A stretch of 64,000 nt of DNA from Liopterus haemorrhoidalis (GCA_963971575.1 OZ020623.1:11534980-11598979); one strand, 5' to 3'; positions 20,304 through 31,554 are shown, counted from the first letter of the stretch. The notes: a model not told the origin generated them from the letters alone. Made by a program: numbers and translations.

Positions 20304-21906
20304 TGTGGGGAGCTCTGATGTATAAATATGGAATGTCACGGTTGGCTGATTTATTTATTTCATTTGTACATCCCTCAACTTTAGGTCTCCCTCACATTAT
20401 GGGTTCCAAAACTTGCGATCGTATCAAGTCTGGACCCCCCCTCTATTAGTCCGCTAGCTGGTTGCTATGATTCTTGGAAGGATTAAGGGTTGTTCAATTA
20501 AACTCCACATTTTAGCTAATCTACTTTAATTATGATACGGTTTAAATATTTACACTAATTACACTAGACTTACAATTACGTCGATACAGCTAAATCCAAA
20601 TGAGACATTCACAAACACTAAACACTGGACTCTTTAGCACTAATCACTAATTTGTCCACTGGACACCGCAGTCCTGACTGACATCCTCTAAAACCATTTA
20701 TCTCTCACATGTCTTTAGCTGGGCACTACAATAACGTTTCATATAGAATTACTTGTTAATTTAACTCGACTTGACCGACAACACTAAATTACTCTAACCC
20801 ATGATTAACAAAATCTCACTCTACTTAAAATACGACTTAACCTTACAACGGTTTAAAATCAACTCCCTAAACATGACTTAACCCTACGACGGTTTAAGCT
20901 CCACTTAAAACGTGACTACCCTAAAAAGCTTACATCGCCCAACTGTTAAATATCATTTCACACCCCCTTGATTGTCCGTCTTGTACTATCTTAAAATTCA
21001 CAATTTATTGGTGATAACTTAGATAAATATCCCATTAGAAAATAACCCAACCATAATATTTATATTTCAGACAAAAATTAATTATTAAATATGTGGTTAT
21101 GGTTGACGTATATTTTTAACACAACAATTTACGATTCTCTTTTCATGTTACATTTTCAAAACTGTCAAGTTGCAATTAGACCGAGAGCTCATGACAGTTT
21201 TTGGTCTCCGATTTCATACAGCATGCCTTTTGGAGGAGAGAATATTTACCCTGTGACAACAAAAAAGGGATGGTAATAAACCCCTGCACGCTTTCCGGTC
21301 ATAGGGAAAATTGCATTTCCACTTAAACACAAATTTTTTGTGCTTTTCTCTGATTTAATATTGCTTGCCCTTTTGTCAAAAGAAAGTTATAACAAATTTA
21401 AAGTCTTTTAAATATATGCATGCGATTCGGAGGGTCCCAAAGGGCTCAAACGGTCATGTGATCTTGTATTAAAAAAATATGATTTTCCACGTTTTCATGC
21501 AGCATGCCTATAATTAAAAGACTTTAAATTTGTTATAACTTTCTTTTGACAAAAGGGCAAGCAATATTAAGTCAGAGAAAAACACAAAAATTTTGTGCAA
21601 GTGGAAATGCAATTTTCCCTATGACCGGAAAGCGTGCAGGGGTTTAGTACCATCCCTTTTTTGTTCTCACAGGGTAAATATTCTCTCCTCCAACAGGCAT
21701 ACTGTATGAAATCGGAGACCAAAAATGTCATGAGCTACCGGTCTAAATAATAAACAAGACTATCCTTATCTTGAATGCCCTTTCTAAGAAATAGATTATT
21801 TTTTTATCATTAAACATTTTAAATATTTCACTCTAATTGAATGATTTTACTGAATTTATTTATGAAATTTTATTTATGAAATAATACCAAAATTACCTCC
21901 CTTACA
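20304..21906 (+). mobile_element. Solo LTR, plus orientation, carrying a nested palindromic element
   Basis: It starts TGTGGGGAGCTC and ends CCTCCCTTACA. It is the inverted counterpart of the LTR at 17552-18579 along its whole length except for the 569-bp insertion at 21177. TATAAATATGG stands near the start. Flanking 4-mers are CATC and CGTC, a one-base mismatch consistent with CpG decay of a 4-bp duplication. The LTR pair forms a ~1-kb inverted repeat with a 1.7-kb spacer, but the separate duplications show two independent insertions. Confidence 0.82.
21177..21745. mobile_element. 569-bp long-TIR palindromic element P, copy 1
   Basis: Arms of roughly 200 bp are inverted copies, starting TAGACCGAGAGCTCATGAC and including TGACAAAAGGGCAAGCAAT. 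A central ~100 bp differs between strands and gives the element an orientation. It is flanked by AAT on both sides, and excision restores the sequence of the matching minus-strand LTR. The 3-bp duplication suits a Harbinger-type MITE. No protein is encoded. Confidence 0.85.
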
Positions 21907-21960
21907 CGTCCATGGTAGAAGAGGACACAAAATTAAACTTTCCATTTCCGGCATTTCAAA

Positions 21961-23168
21961 TGTTTTTTTTTTTTCAGAAATAGGTAAGAGTCTTTTATAT
22001 AAAATTGTTAACTTTATTAAATTATTATTTAAAAGTCTACCTGTTAAATTTTAAAAAATTCTATTATTGATTTAGTTGACTTGGTCAAAAAATTCCCAAA
22101 TTGTAAAATTTGAACTTTTCGCCGTAAACTCATGTTGGTATCACTGAAACTGAAAACACTAGATGAAATAATTTTTTAAAGCATACGAATTTGCACGAGC
22201 TTGTGCTAGTACAGTCCTGTTAATTACTTAAATTTAATTTACTTAACATAATAGTTTGTCAAGTACAAATTGCAGTGAATATTAAACTTAAACTTGAAAA
22301 TATTAAACTTGAGAAAATAGTGATAAAATATGTGAGAACATTTTCTTTTTCTAGACACTAGACAGTTTCTTTTTTATATAATATGTCCCAGCTGCTGTAT
22401 AAACGATCTATATTTAATCACTTAAATAAAAACTGAAAGCTTTTAAATTTTTTGGTAAAATCTACCCGATAAAAAGTAAATCAATAGATGATTAAGTTAT
22501 AAAAAATTAACCAAAGGTAAAAAATTATCCGACAGTCATTTAGCAAATGTTTTACACTATTTTAGGATTTAATAGGTATAACGAGAAAACTCTTATACCA
22601 TCATTTATGATGTGTCTGGCTAGGGTCGTCGTCATAGCAGATCGCATCCTGAGGCCAACAATTTAATATCACCCGCAGGATTACCGTGTGGTAGTGTTCA
22701 GGATGCGCACACGAATAGCTCAACAAAGAGACACATTTGAACCAACCACGGTGGCTTCCTAAAATGTTTATTATCTATTATCGTTTTCCTAATTCTGCTG
22801 TCCTATATTTTTATTAACTAAACCTAACCTAATTACTTAAATTGATCATATTTACCCTTCGTCTTTGTAATTTTGGGCGAGATTTGTTGTAATCAGCGCA
22901 ATAACATTTATTTAGGTTATGTAAAGGCATACAATGTAAAAGGTAGCCAATGTGTTTATATGTCTCTCATTAAAACAACTCACTAACTAAAACTATCGAC
23001 AGTCGACAACGTTATACGTATTAAATTTAGAGATCTGAACGATTGCTCGCGTTACCATGACAAAATTGTAGTGACAATCAACAGTGCACAAGTCATAGCC
23101 TATATTCGACTAATTTAAGAGCTCTAAACGCAGCTTTGCTCCCCAAATATTCATTAAATAGAAAAATA
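21961..23168. other. No recognisable gene; one DINE-like 5' fragment
   Basis: Near 22560-22620, TTTAGGATTTAATAGGTATAACG followed by CTCTTATACCATCATTTATG resembles a degraded DINE-like 5' end. Otherwise AT-rich and unassigned. Confidence 0.4.
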
Positions 23169-23889
23169 TACGAGGTGTGTAAATTAAGTAAACTGACTGG
23201 CAACATAGCGTTTGATCTGGCAACATTTGGAACGCGGGATTTGGAGGGGCGGCAGGTGAACATGCGATACGCCATCAGTACGAGTTTGAACTCGCTTTCG
23301 TTATCCGTAGAGATTTTTTTTTTTTTTTCGTGAAACAATTATTTCTAGTACGTTCTAAAAATGAGTGACTTGGGCACAGTGCAACTGAAACTTTTGCAAA
23401 ACTTCAGCAGGCCTACGGAGACAGTGTTTTGTCAAGGACCCAGGTTTTTTTGGTGATTTAAGGCATTTTCAGAAAGGTTGATTGAAGATGAATCATTCAG
23501 AGGAAGGCCTTCATCTTCAAAAACCGATGAAAATGTCGACAGAATCAAATAAACGAGTTTTTGGCCAGTAAAAACATTCTTGTGGCTTTTCAGTCTCCCT
23601 ATTCGCCTGACTTGAGTCCTTGTGACTTTTTCTTCTTCCCAAGATTGAACAATCACCTCAAGGCACGTCATTTTGGGACACTCGAAAACATTCAAACGTC
23701 CTTAACCGACCAACTGAAAGCTATTGCAGTATCCAAGTTCCAGCACTGCTATGAGGATTGTAAGAACCATCTCCAGCGTCGTATAGCTTCCTAGGGTATT
23801 TTGAGGGAGGCAATATTAAATTGTAATACTATTCGAAAAGATTTTTTTTTTTTTAAATCTGTCCGGTTACTTAATTTACACACCTCGTA
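23169..23889 (+). mobile_element. mariner, internally deleted (lineage A)
   Basis: The ends are TACGAGGTGTGTAAATTAAG and its inverted copy, flanked by TA on both sides. At 721 bp it retains both ends of the transposase but not the middle. A related copy is at 48330. Confidence 0.85.
23361..23793 (+). pseudogene. mariner transposase, N- and C-terminal parts joined by deletion
   Basis: The N-terminal part reads MSDLGTVQLKLLQNFSRP and a GRPSSSKTDENVDRIK segment of the paired helix-turn-helix region. The C-terminal part follows directly as SPYSPDLSPCDFFFFPRLNNH, which holds the third catalytic Asp, then RHFGTLENIQTSLTDQLKAI. The first two catalytic motifs are deleted. This is the structure of a mariner deletion derivative that could be moved only by a partner transposase. 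Confidence 0.82.
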
Positions 23890-24439
23890 TACAACAATAA
23901 ATATTTGATTTCTTATTATAAACAATTTTTATTAAATACATTTTTGCTGTAATAATCCTATTTTTATGAAACCTCGTATGCCTGTAGAAAGCATAATTAT
24001 TCCTAAAAATACCTAATTTAACTTAGTATTATCGTTTTTACAAATAGTTCATTTTAAAATAAATTGACTCTCCATTAGAGTTTTGACAGAAACCTATTGG
24101 AATACCTAACTTTTCACCCCATTTCATGTTTGAGTAGAGTTTAAAAGTCACTTTTCTCACCCTGGTTTCGAAGCGAAAACTTTACAAATCTGTGGCCGGC
24201 CCGACTATTGACGCTTGGACAGAACTACCGATCTATATCCGTCGTTTTTACTATGGTCTAGTTTAACACTGTTGTTAATGATTTGGTAAAGTATTTGTAA
24301 AACTAATACGGCAAAAACACTAGCTAGTGTAATATTCTTATTCTGTTTAATAGGCTAAGATGAATTAGACACTTGGAGTAGGTCAATACAACCTCCAAAC
24401 AGCACGTACTTGAAAAAAAAAAAAAAACTAAATATGAGA
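23890..24439. other. No recognisable feature
   Basis: AT-rich interval. No supported coding frame or terminal repeat. Confidence 0.35.
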
Positions 24440-24441
24440 TA

Positions 24442-25036
24442 CAGTGGAACCCCGCTATTCGTACACAATTTGTTCTAGAAGGTAGTTCGAATGGTGATTT
24501 GTACGAATGACGAATCATTTTTTCATATAAGATATAATGTAAATTGGATTAATCAGTTCTAGATCCATAGATGATCGTTTATTTAAACCTATAAAAACAA
24601 TAAATATACAGTACTGTACATGAAATACATAAATAAAAATTTAACTGCACTTTTAACTGCACTTAGGTGAGCTGATGGCGTAAGTAGAATATGGAGAGGA
24701 GGAAGAAGGATGTTGATGTTACTGTTTGGAATTGGAGTCACATTCCATAAAAACATCAGATAACATCCCTTCAGTTGTTTTCTCTGTTTCTAGTGTTCTT
24801 TCGTTTTCAGTCTTTTTGCACTAGAAAAATCTTGGGATTCTTTCTCTAAAAACCTGTCCAATGTTGTCTGCCTTTGACGATTTTTCAGATTTTTTCTAAA
24901 ATGGTCAATAACATAGTCGCGTGGCGCCGACCGCACGCTGTCCGAATAGCGGGCAAGCGTACGAATAACGAGTTGAATTTTACTTGAATATCGAGTTGTA
25001 CGAGTAGAGAGGCGTACGAATGGCGGGGTTCCACTG
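24442..25036 (-). mobile_element. pogo/Tigger-type element, 595 bp, TA duplication
   Basis: The inverted ends CAGTGGAACCCCGCTATTCG are typical of pogo/Tigger elements and are flanked by TA on both sides. Minus-strand coding reads HFRKNLKNRQRQTTLDRFLE, matching the C-terminus of pogo transposases. It includes QTTLDRFL, a PCNA-interacting (PIP-box) motif known for this family. The catalytic DDE region has been deleted. Confidence 0.85.
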
Positions 25037-25080
25037 TACGAGGATTGGAATTTTGATTGTAATAAGTAATGTAATAACAT

Positions 25081-25290
<210 letters not shown>

Positions 25291-25430
25291 TACAGTTTTT
25301 AAGGAAAGCCAACAGTAGACCCTATAACTGGCTTCCACGAATTATTATAATTGGAAGATATGTAATCTTACAATTTTTTTTTACATATTTGTACACATTC
25401 AATTAGATTAACAACAATAAAATTTAAAAA
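25291..25430 (-). mobile_element. 3' UTR fragment of the jockey/CR1-like element
   Basis: It shares TTTACAGTTTTT and GTAGACCCTATAACTGGC with 7720-7850, in the same orientation relative to the TTTA tract. Only ~140 bp of this severely 5'-truncated copy remain. Confidence 0.75.
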
Positions 25431-25436
25431 ATTGTT

Positions 25437-26390
25437 TTTAAGTGTGATTTTCCACACATTTCAGGGTTTCGCAGGTATTTAGTAAGTGAATGATGATTAT
25501 TTGGGATGCCAAAACAAATTTTATGTCAAAATATTTTTTTATGAATTTTAATTCGAATGCATAATACCATTATTTAAGTTTCTAAATATGTGCAGTATTT
25601 TTTTATATAGCAAGGTTCATTAAGATTTTGAAAATTGCGCCTATGGCTTCTATTGGTTGCTTAAATCATAAGCTCCGCCCCTCTGATTTCGTATACATTC
25701 AAACATAGAGTTAAATTATAAATTCAACCACTGGTTATTCAATTTACGCTTTTAAAAATTAAATGCAATATTTACCAAAATATAACTAGAATTTGACATA
25801 ATAATTTAAACAAAATAAAAATGCAAAAACAAAAACAAAAAAAATAAAGCTGACAGGAATCGAATTGTAGTTTGCAAATTAAGAAACGACGACACTACGC
25901 ACTACGCTACGGGCACTTACTAATTTACTGTGTTACGTAGCGAATTAAATATTTAACATATTTTAGTTAAAAACACAAAAAGTGCGTTATTTTCAGAAAA
26001 CATAATCCGATCAAAAATTCCTGTTGTACTATTCCGGTTCACACCAATGTACATTACTTAGAATTTTTTCAGATTTTTAATTTAAACCATCTGGGCTACA
26101 GGGTGTGGGACATTTTTTTTTTGCACAATTTTGGCAAAAATCGCGTTAAAATAATATATTTTAAAAAAATTAAATTTTGATCGTTAATCCACGTACTAAG
26201 GGTTTTCATTTGATACTCTGCTCAGAATTTAAAAAAATATATTTTTTTCGATGAGCACATATTTGTTTTGGAAGATATGTTTTTTAGATGTTTTAGTATT
26301 TTTCCTATGTGCGGGTCAAATAGTTGTATAAGCATGCCAAATTTCAACTCTCTAGGTTTAGCCGTTTGGCTACAATTTTTCAAGTATGTC
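25437..26390 (-). mobile_element. DINE-like repeat, copy D, missing its 5' end
   Basis: It begins at the 3' hairpin end (GTGTGATTTTCCACACATTTC) and carries the conserved body on both sides of a tRNA-like module. It stops before the microsatellite and 5' end, near AGCCGTTTGGCTACAATTTT. Confidence 0.6.
25848..25917 (-). other. tRNA-like module within DINE-like copy D, distinct type
   Basis: The A-box-like TAGCGTAGTGCG and B-box-like AATTCGATTCC are about 45 bases apart and followed by TTTATTTTTTTTG. The sequence is unlike the modules of copies A, B and G, although the flanks match them. Confidence 0.5.
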
Positions 26391-26978
26391 AAGAACTTTC
26401 ATAGGCATCAAATCAGGATCAGAGAATTAGAGATTATTGTGTCCACTGACAGAAATTTCCGTGTGTGGAGTTATTATTTTAAAATTAAATTTTTAAACTA
26501 GTTTTTTGTTACATACGTTGAGTGTTGAAAGAATGCTTTGGTTGTAAAATTTTACTTCTAAACATTTAATCCTGAAATGAATTATAAACTTACATTTAAA
26601 CGATGGTTATAAATAACTTTAAATTCTGAAGATTTATTTAGGAATAAAGCCACAAAATCTAATATGGGGTCGTATATTTCTATGACATTAAAACGTTTAT
26701 CTGATCCTGTCTTTAAACATGTTCAGTGTCTCCTGGGTACGCTAAGAAGATTTTAGAACATAAAAGATTGAAATCTACACAGAACACAGATCCATGGGTA
26801 CAACCGTTACTTATTTTTTCTTTACAGACGTAAAATTTTATAACTTTGAATGTTTCAACTATCCATCTAATACTTTGTAATGGATATATGTGACGGCTAG
26901 GTTGGTTTTGGGGGGTTAGTATGAATAAAATAATATAATTTAATAATAATAATAGGGGAAAGTAGGCAAAGTCGTACC
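26391..26978. other. No recognisable gene
   Basis: Minus-strand readings such as SIRWIVETFKVIKFYVCKE look protein-like in part, but no family is recognised and the frame is interrupted. Confidence 0.35.
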
Positions 26979-27997
26979 CAGGGCCGCGCCAAGGTGTGTT
27001 GGCGCCGGGGTACAAGGTAAAAATTGCCGCCCCTAATAAGTTAAATAAATGCAATTTTTTTAAATATAACAAGTATACATATATTTTCGAAAAAACTATG
27101 TTACGCAGGATAACAAAAAAATATACACCGATTGCTATATAGTGATTCTTAACCTATCTTCGAAAATTTAACTATATATAGAATTCATCACTACAAACAA
27201 TTTTTTCCTATATCATTTTTCAAAAAAATTAAAATTAAAAAAGCTTGTCAAAAAAAAACAAGGCGAGTACCACTAATTTCAAATAAAAAAACAAAAACGA
27301 AACTTTATATGTACATATATATTTAAGTTAAAAATTCACCTTTCTTGCCTTTAGGGTCGCAAATTCATTAATTAATTCCGTTAAATCTGAATCCACTGCT
27401 ATTTTATTTTCTATACTAATTAAAGACAAATTTGTTAACCTATCCTGTGACATGGAAGATCGATCTTAAGTAATGTTTTATTAATTTAAGCTTGGAAAAA
27501 CTTCTTTCGCCAGATGCCACTGTTACAGGAATGGTCAAAAATATTCTTAATGCAATTGTTCCATTTGGGAAAATTGCAGTAAGATCATAAGTTACTATAT
27601 ACTCTAAAACTGCCAAAGCATTCATGTCGGGCTTAATGAAAGTTAATAGGATTTCAATTTCATAGCATAAATCTATTGCATTTATATCAGATTCATTTTT
27701 TGCATTATCAGATAATTTTATTTGTAGATCTATACAATGTTTTATTTTCATGTCACGATTGAATTCCAGCAACGAATACATGTTGTTTAAAAACTGAAAA
27801 GTGTCATTATGAGCTGTCATTAGTTCAAATCTTTCTTTTATTTTCGATATTGCTGTATCTAATATAGTAAAATAAAAATTAATTCTATAATTTTGTAATG
27901 GTAGATTAGGACTTTCATCTACATTTTTATACGAAAATATTCTCTTTTTTTTTTCGAGGTCTGACCTTGTCAATCGCTGGAAACTCGGTTTCACAAT
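26979..27997 (-). mobile_element. hAT element (ZMYM/TTF-type transposase), 3' half
   Basis: The left end CAGGGCCGCGCCAAGG resembles a hAT terminal repeat. Minus-strand coding upstream of it gives the C-terminal half of a hAT transposase. The opposite terminus is missing because the element is joined to RT sequence near 27997. Confidence 0.65.
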
Positions 27998-28474
27998 CAA
28001 TTTCTTGTGCAATTTTTTTAGCTTCATTTTATCAGTTATGGTGACTCCTAAGAATTTCACACTATTTCCTTCTTTAGCTAACTGCCCAAAGAACGATAGG
28101 GTAGAGGTTTTCATCGAATTTAAGGTTTTGTTTGAGGAGAACCATTCTTTAGCTGTTGACATTGTGATTTGTTTATTTATTTCTATTTCATCAACGTTGT
28201 TAGCCTGAACCAGTAAAGTGGTCTTATCTGCAAACAAAATTGATTTCGAAGGTACATTGACTGGGAGATCGTTTATGTACATCAGGAAGAACAATGGGCC
28301 GAGATTAGAGCCTTGAGGCACCCAGCAATTATTATTAAACTTATTTATTTCTTCTCTAGAAAATATTTGTGATTTTTTTGCTTTATATCCAACTGATTGT
28401 CGTTTAAGATGAGCTATAAGTTTGTAATATTTACTAATATCGTCATTATTATTAATAATTAATGTGGCTTTCAA
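27440..28474 (-). pseudogene. Chimeric 344-codon open frame: Crypton-like + RT + hAT
   Basis: One open frame joins three unrelated pieces. Residues 1-47 (LKRQSVGYKAKKSQIFSREE) match the core-binding part of Crypton-like tyrosine recombinases. Residues 51-155 are RT: VPQGSNLGPLFF, LFADKTTLL where FADD is expected, and SVKFLGVTIT. Residues ~160-344 are the hAT transposase C-terminus: FYFTILDTAISKIKERFEL, then IALRIFLTIPVTVASGERS and FSKLKLIKHYLRS of the dimerisation domain. After a stop, SQDRLTNLSL-like and INEFATLKARK-like segments continue in another frame. Each part lacks its catalytic core or has it mutated. I infer chance joining rather than a gene, though the long open frame is notable. 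Confidence 0.75.
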
Positions 28475-28760
28475 TTTCGAGTACGTGGACCATAAATGAT
28501 TTAAAATTTCTTAATTTTTTTCTTTAAGTAAGCTAATATTACTAGTTCAGTAAAGGAATTTATTTTCTTTTGATTACGCCATTCCATGAACAAGTTATAT
28601 TCTTTTAAATAAACATCTTTAGATTTTTGAATAGCAAAGCAATAAGTTTAGCTTTGCCTCATTTGCCGTTGCGATTATATCTTCTGGAGTACATATGAAT
28701 CTTCTTGTAATTCTATATTTATATATTTCACAATATTTAAGATCACAAATTGCAAATTGA
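28328..28760 (-). pseudogene. Crypton-like tyrosine recombinase, N-terminal fragment
   Basis: Across three frames on the minus strand the sequence reads PEDIIATANEAKLNLL, VYLKEYNLFMEWRNQKK, ELVILAYLKKKIKKF, LWSTYSKLKATLIINN and KRQSVGYKAKKSQIFSREE. This is the order of the SAM-like core-binding domain found in Crypton-type recombinases of insects and other animals. The catalytic Arg-His-Arg-Tyr domain is absent. The last segment is continuous with the chimeric frame. Confidence 0.7.
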
Positions 28761-28884
28761 TTTGCCTGTCTACCTATAATTATCTCTGGGCTATTTGTGA
28801 CAAAATGTTCGTATCCAGAATTGACCTCTTCAATCATGTACTGTCATCGAAATTTGTGAAATATTTGTCTTTTCGTATATATAA

Positions 28885-29315
28885 GGTTCCTGTCGCTCCT
28901 AGGTGAAGCATAGGACCTCAATAAACTTCCGCCATTTGGATCTGTTTTGCGCTAGATGTTTTAGTTCTCTCCATGTTTTATCGCTTCCTTCATGGTTAGT
29001 CTACTTCATGTGTCCGTTGGTCTGCCACATCTACGGCTCCCTTGTGGGTTCCAATCAAGAGGCGTTTTACTGATCGACAAAGGGTTGTTCCTTAAGGTAT
29101 GGCCTATCCATCTCTACTTCCGCTGTTTTATCAGGATGTCTATGGGGTTTTGGTAGGTTCTCTCCCAAAGGCGAGCGTTGGTAATAACGTCAGGCCAAAA
29201 TATGCGTAAAATTCTACGCAAGCAAGAGTTGACGAACACTTGAAGACGATGGATAATGGTTTTAAAAGTTTTCCAAGTCTCACAGCCGAAGTGCTAACGT
29301 CGATTCGACGTATCC
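28885..29315 (-). pseudogene. RTE-like non-LTR retrotransposon C-terminal fragment
   Basis: The minus strand gives segments NPIDILIKQRK, RWIGHTLRNNPLSIS, LDWNPQGSRRCGRPTDT and KWRKFIEVLCF, separated by frameshifts. The RWIGHTLRK ... DWNPQG ... GRP order is the signature of the C-terminal end of RTE-like ORF2. Next to it on the right lies an (AT)n tract. Confidence 0.75.
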
Positions 29316-29320
29316 GTTAT

Positions 29321-29321
<1 letters not shown>

Positions 29322-29381
<60 letters not shown>
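29322..29381. repeat. (AT)n microsatellite
   Basis: Pure AT dinucleotide tract of ~58 bp. Confidence 0.95.
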
Positions 29382-29382
<1 letters not shown>

Positions 29383-29389
29383 ATATTTA

Positions 29390-29845
29390 TGTATACATTA
29401 TTTCTTTCCAGCAGATTTAAGACTGTGCATCTATAATGGCTTCCTTAATAATGGACCCGGTTATTTAATCTAATCTTTTCACATTATAGAAGGGGAATAT
29501 TTTGAGTCAACACAAAGAATTCCCTTAAATTTTTATTCCCCAAGAAATGAAGTACAAATATCAAATTATATTCTTTATTTCTTCTTTTCTCTTTTCGTAA
29601 TCTTATGCGGAAGTTTTCTGAGAAAATCTTACGTTTATCTAAATGGCTAGTACATTCCTTCCTGCGTGCATTTTGTTTGTCTCTGGCAATGAAATGGAGT
29701 AGTAAGGTGCAATAACACTCAGAATATCGTAGAGATGAAAATCAGCTAACCAGCAGCCAGAAAACTTAAAAATGTTTTTGTTACTTTCATTCACAAATAT
29801 ATATCTGCATAATTTTCATGCCAATCCGGTTTCAAGAATTGCTTA
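29390..29845. other. No recognisable feature
   Basis: AT-rich spacer with no supported feature. Confidence 0.35.
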
Positions 29846-30099
29846 TACACTAATATCTCGCTTTACGGCCTAGATACGTTCCGGGAAAGTTGGCCGCAAA
29901 GTGAAAAGCCTTATAACGAACAAATTATTTTGATATAAACCCATATAAATTCAATAGGATCGTTTCAATTTTTTTATAAAATAACTTAGTTTTTAGTTTA
30001 AAATGCTTTTTTTATACGTATTTTATATAAAAATGCTTACATATAAAATAAAAATACATAACAAGTACATATAATAATAAACTTATACTAAAAAAACTA

Positions 30100-30235
30100 T
30101 ACTGTCATCATCACTTTCCGCTGTTGTGGATTGACCTGGTTTAAAAAATTTGTCCAACGTTGTTTGTCTTGCCTTGCTTTCTGCTTCTTTTTGCAGTTCT
30201 TTTTTTTTCAGAAGATAAAGTTCTAGATAACATTA
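30100..30235 (-). pseudogene. Tigger-like transposase C-terminus with PIP box
   Basis: The minus strand reads RQTTLDKFFKPGQSTTAES followed by Asp residues. QTTLDKFF is a strong PCNA-interaction motif, as known at the end of pogo/Tigger transposases. The upstream coding is frameshifted. Confidence 0.75.
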
Positions 30236-30299
30236 TCTGTTGAATAGTTACCTAGTGGTTTAAATGAAGGTGGAAAGACCTGGCCTTAAGGTCATAATG

Positions 30300-31430
30300 C
30301 CCGGTGGGGGGGGACACCTTATCCCTCCAAATGAACCCGTAAATAAAAAAATTAACCTGTATAAAATTCTCGAGAGATAACTCCATTATACTTCCAATAG
30401 TAATTTTCATCTCTTTCTGAGATCTCTTGCCGATCGCTCATATCTTTCCATGATGAATTATCATTGATAGCCCAAAAGTCATCCTATTATCACCTCTGTC
30501 CTCCCATTTTACCATATAGGCGGTGTCTCCAACGTTATAGCTCTGAAATTTTAATAAATCCTCAATCAAAATGTATAACTATTTATATAAAGATACAAAG
30601 TAAAACAATATAAACTATTTTAGATCGTAGTAGGTACCAAGTAACTTCCAAATTTAACGTTATACCTCATCTTTAATAATAAAAAAATAGTGTATTGGGC
30701 TCGGTAGTTCAATTTCAACCACCTGTATACTATTCATAAAATATTAATATATGTGTTTATTCTCATAAAAAATTATTTTAAGCAATTCTGTTCCTTATCT
30801 ATTAATTGTTAATGACTATATTCCTTAATGAGCTTTATCATGATTAACCATCTTGATATGTAGTGATACGTGATTTTTGCAAGTGGCGTCTTCATTTTTT
30901 TCTGACGTTTTTAGTTATTTTTAAGTGATAAAAGTGCAGAAAATACTTGAAATAGTGTGTTATAGTGTGGAATTTAGTGTGGAATGTTTGGACTCCATAC
31001 AGACCAAAATTGGAGCGACTGGAAAGGTATTTGTAGAAATTTTTTGTTAATGTTATAATGTAAGTCATTGTTATGTAGAATGTGCTTCTATGGACAATAT
31101 AGAAACACATACATATGTATATGCATACACTATCGGCTATAACTAGAGAAACAAAACTATTTTTTAAATCATTTTCATAAATCCCGATTATTGACTAAAT
31201 AAATATTGAATTATATTGGTATAGCAACAACAATTTATAAGTTAGAACCTGCTCTGAAAAATATTTGTTGTACTGGTACAATAAATAAAATAATTAATTT
31301 TCTGCTGCAGTAGATAAGTAATAATATCTGCATATTTCTCATAAGACTTAATAATAAAACAATTTTTTGTGGTTAAATTTTTTCCTTTGCCCTAGCTCCC
31401 GTTCTTGTCCCGGTTTAGAGTTTCATAATT
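30300..31430. other. Sequence of unknown origin inside the pogo element
   Basis: Unlike its surroundings, this part has stretches that read as protein. On the minus strand, 30361-30555 gives YNVGDTAYMVKWEDRG and, in the next frame, INDNSSWKDMSDRQEISERD and ENYYWKYNGVISREF, after a possible splice acceptor. On the plus strand near 30985, ATGTTTGGACTCC opens a 14-codon frame ending before GTATTT. I recognise no family. Chance cannot be excluded. Confidence 0.3.
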
Positions 31431-31439
31431 TTGGTAAGC

Positions 31440-31468
<29 letters not shown>
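31440..31468. repeat. (TA)n microsatellite
   Basis: Short pure TA tract next to a hAT-like terminus. Confidence 0.85.
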
Positions 31469-31472
<4 letters not shown>

Positions 31473-31479
31473 AATACAT

Positions 31480-31554
31480 ATATGTAGGGGGGCCGCAGAC
31501 AATATTTAAGTTATTTTGGGGGGGTCCCATGCCAGAAAAGGTTGAGAAACACTG
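31480..31554. mobile_element. hAT-like terminus
   Basis: The right edge GGTTGAGAAACACTG, preceded by a G-rich stretch (GGGGGGTCCCATGCC), matches the CAGTGTTTCTCAACC type of hAT end. It interrupts the Tigger transposase after the residues IKDAVDQ. No partner end or 8-bp duplication was found. Confidence 0.5.

Larger units (their letters stand above)
19440..21960 (-). pseudogene. I-superfamily non-LTR RNase H and C-terminal region, split by a solo LTR
   Basis: The RNase H domain reads FTGGSKS (TDGSKS expected, so the first catalytic Asp is lost), YTAEQYAIFKAL with the catalytic Glu, LILTDSLSALN with the catalytic Asp, and FWIPGNVDI near the end. After frameshifts, the region downstream reads RLRTGHTKLTHGHLL-like and ICETCDT, the usual C-terminal zinc-binding part of I-type elements. 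Upstream, beyond the plus-strand LTR at 20304-21906, PLLPWT continues into VLRPSVNKHINLV, so the LTR sits inside this element. Multiple frameshifts make it inactive. Confidence 0.75.

Noticed and set aside
17552..21906. A single foldback transposon with 1-kb arms
   Set aside because: Each arm has LTR-type TG...CA ends and its own target duplication (ACTT; CATC/CGTC), so they are two solo LTRs.
22820..22840. Telomere-like CCTAA repeats
   Set aside because: Only about two units (AACCTAACCTAA). Too short for telomeric sequence.
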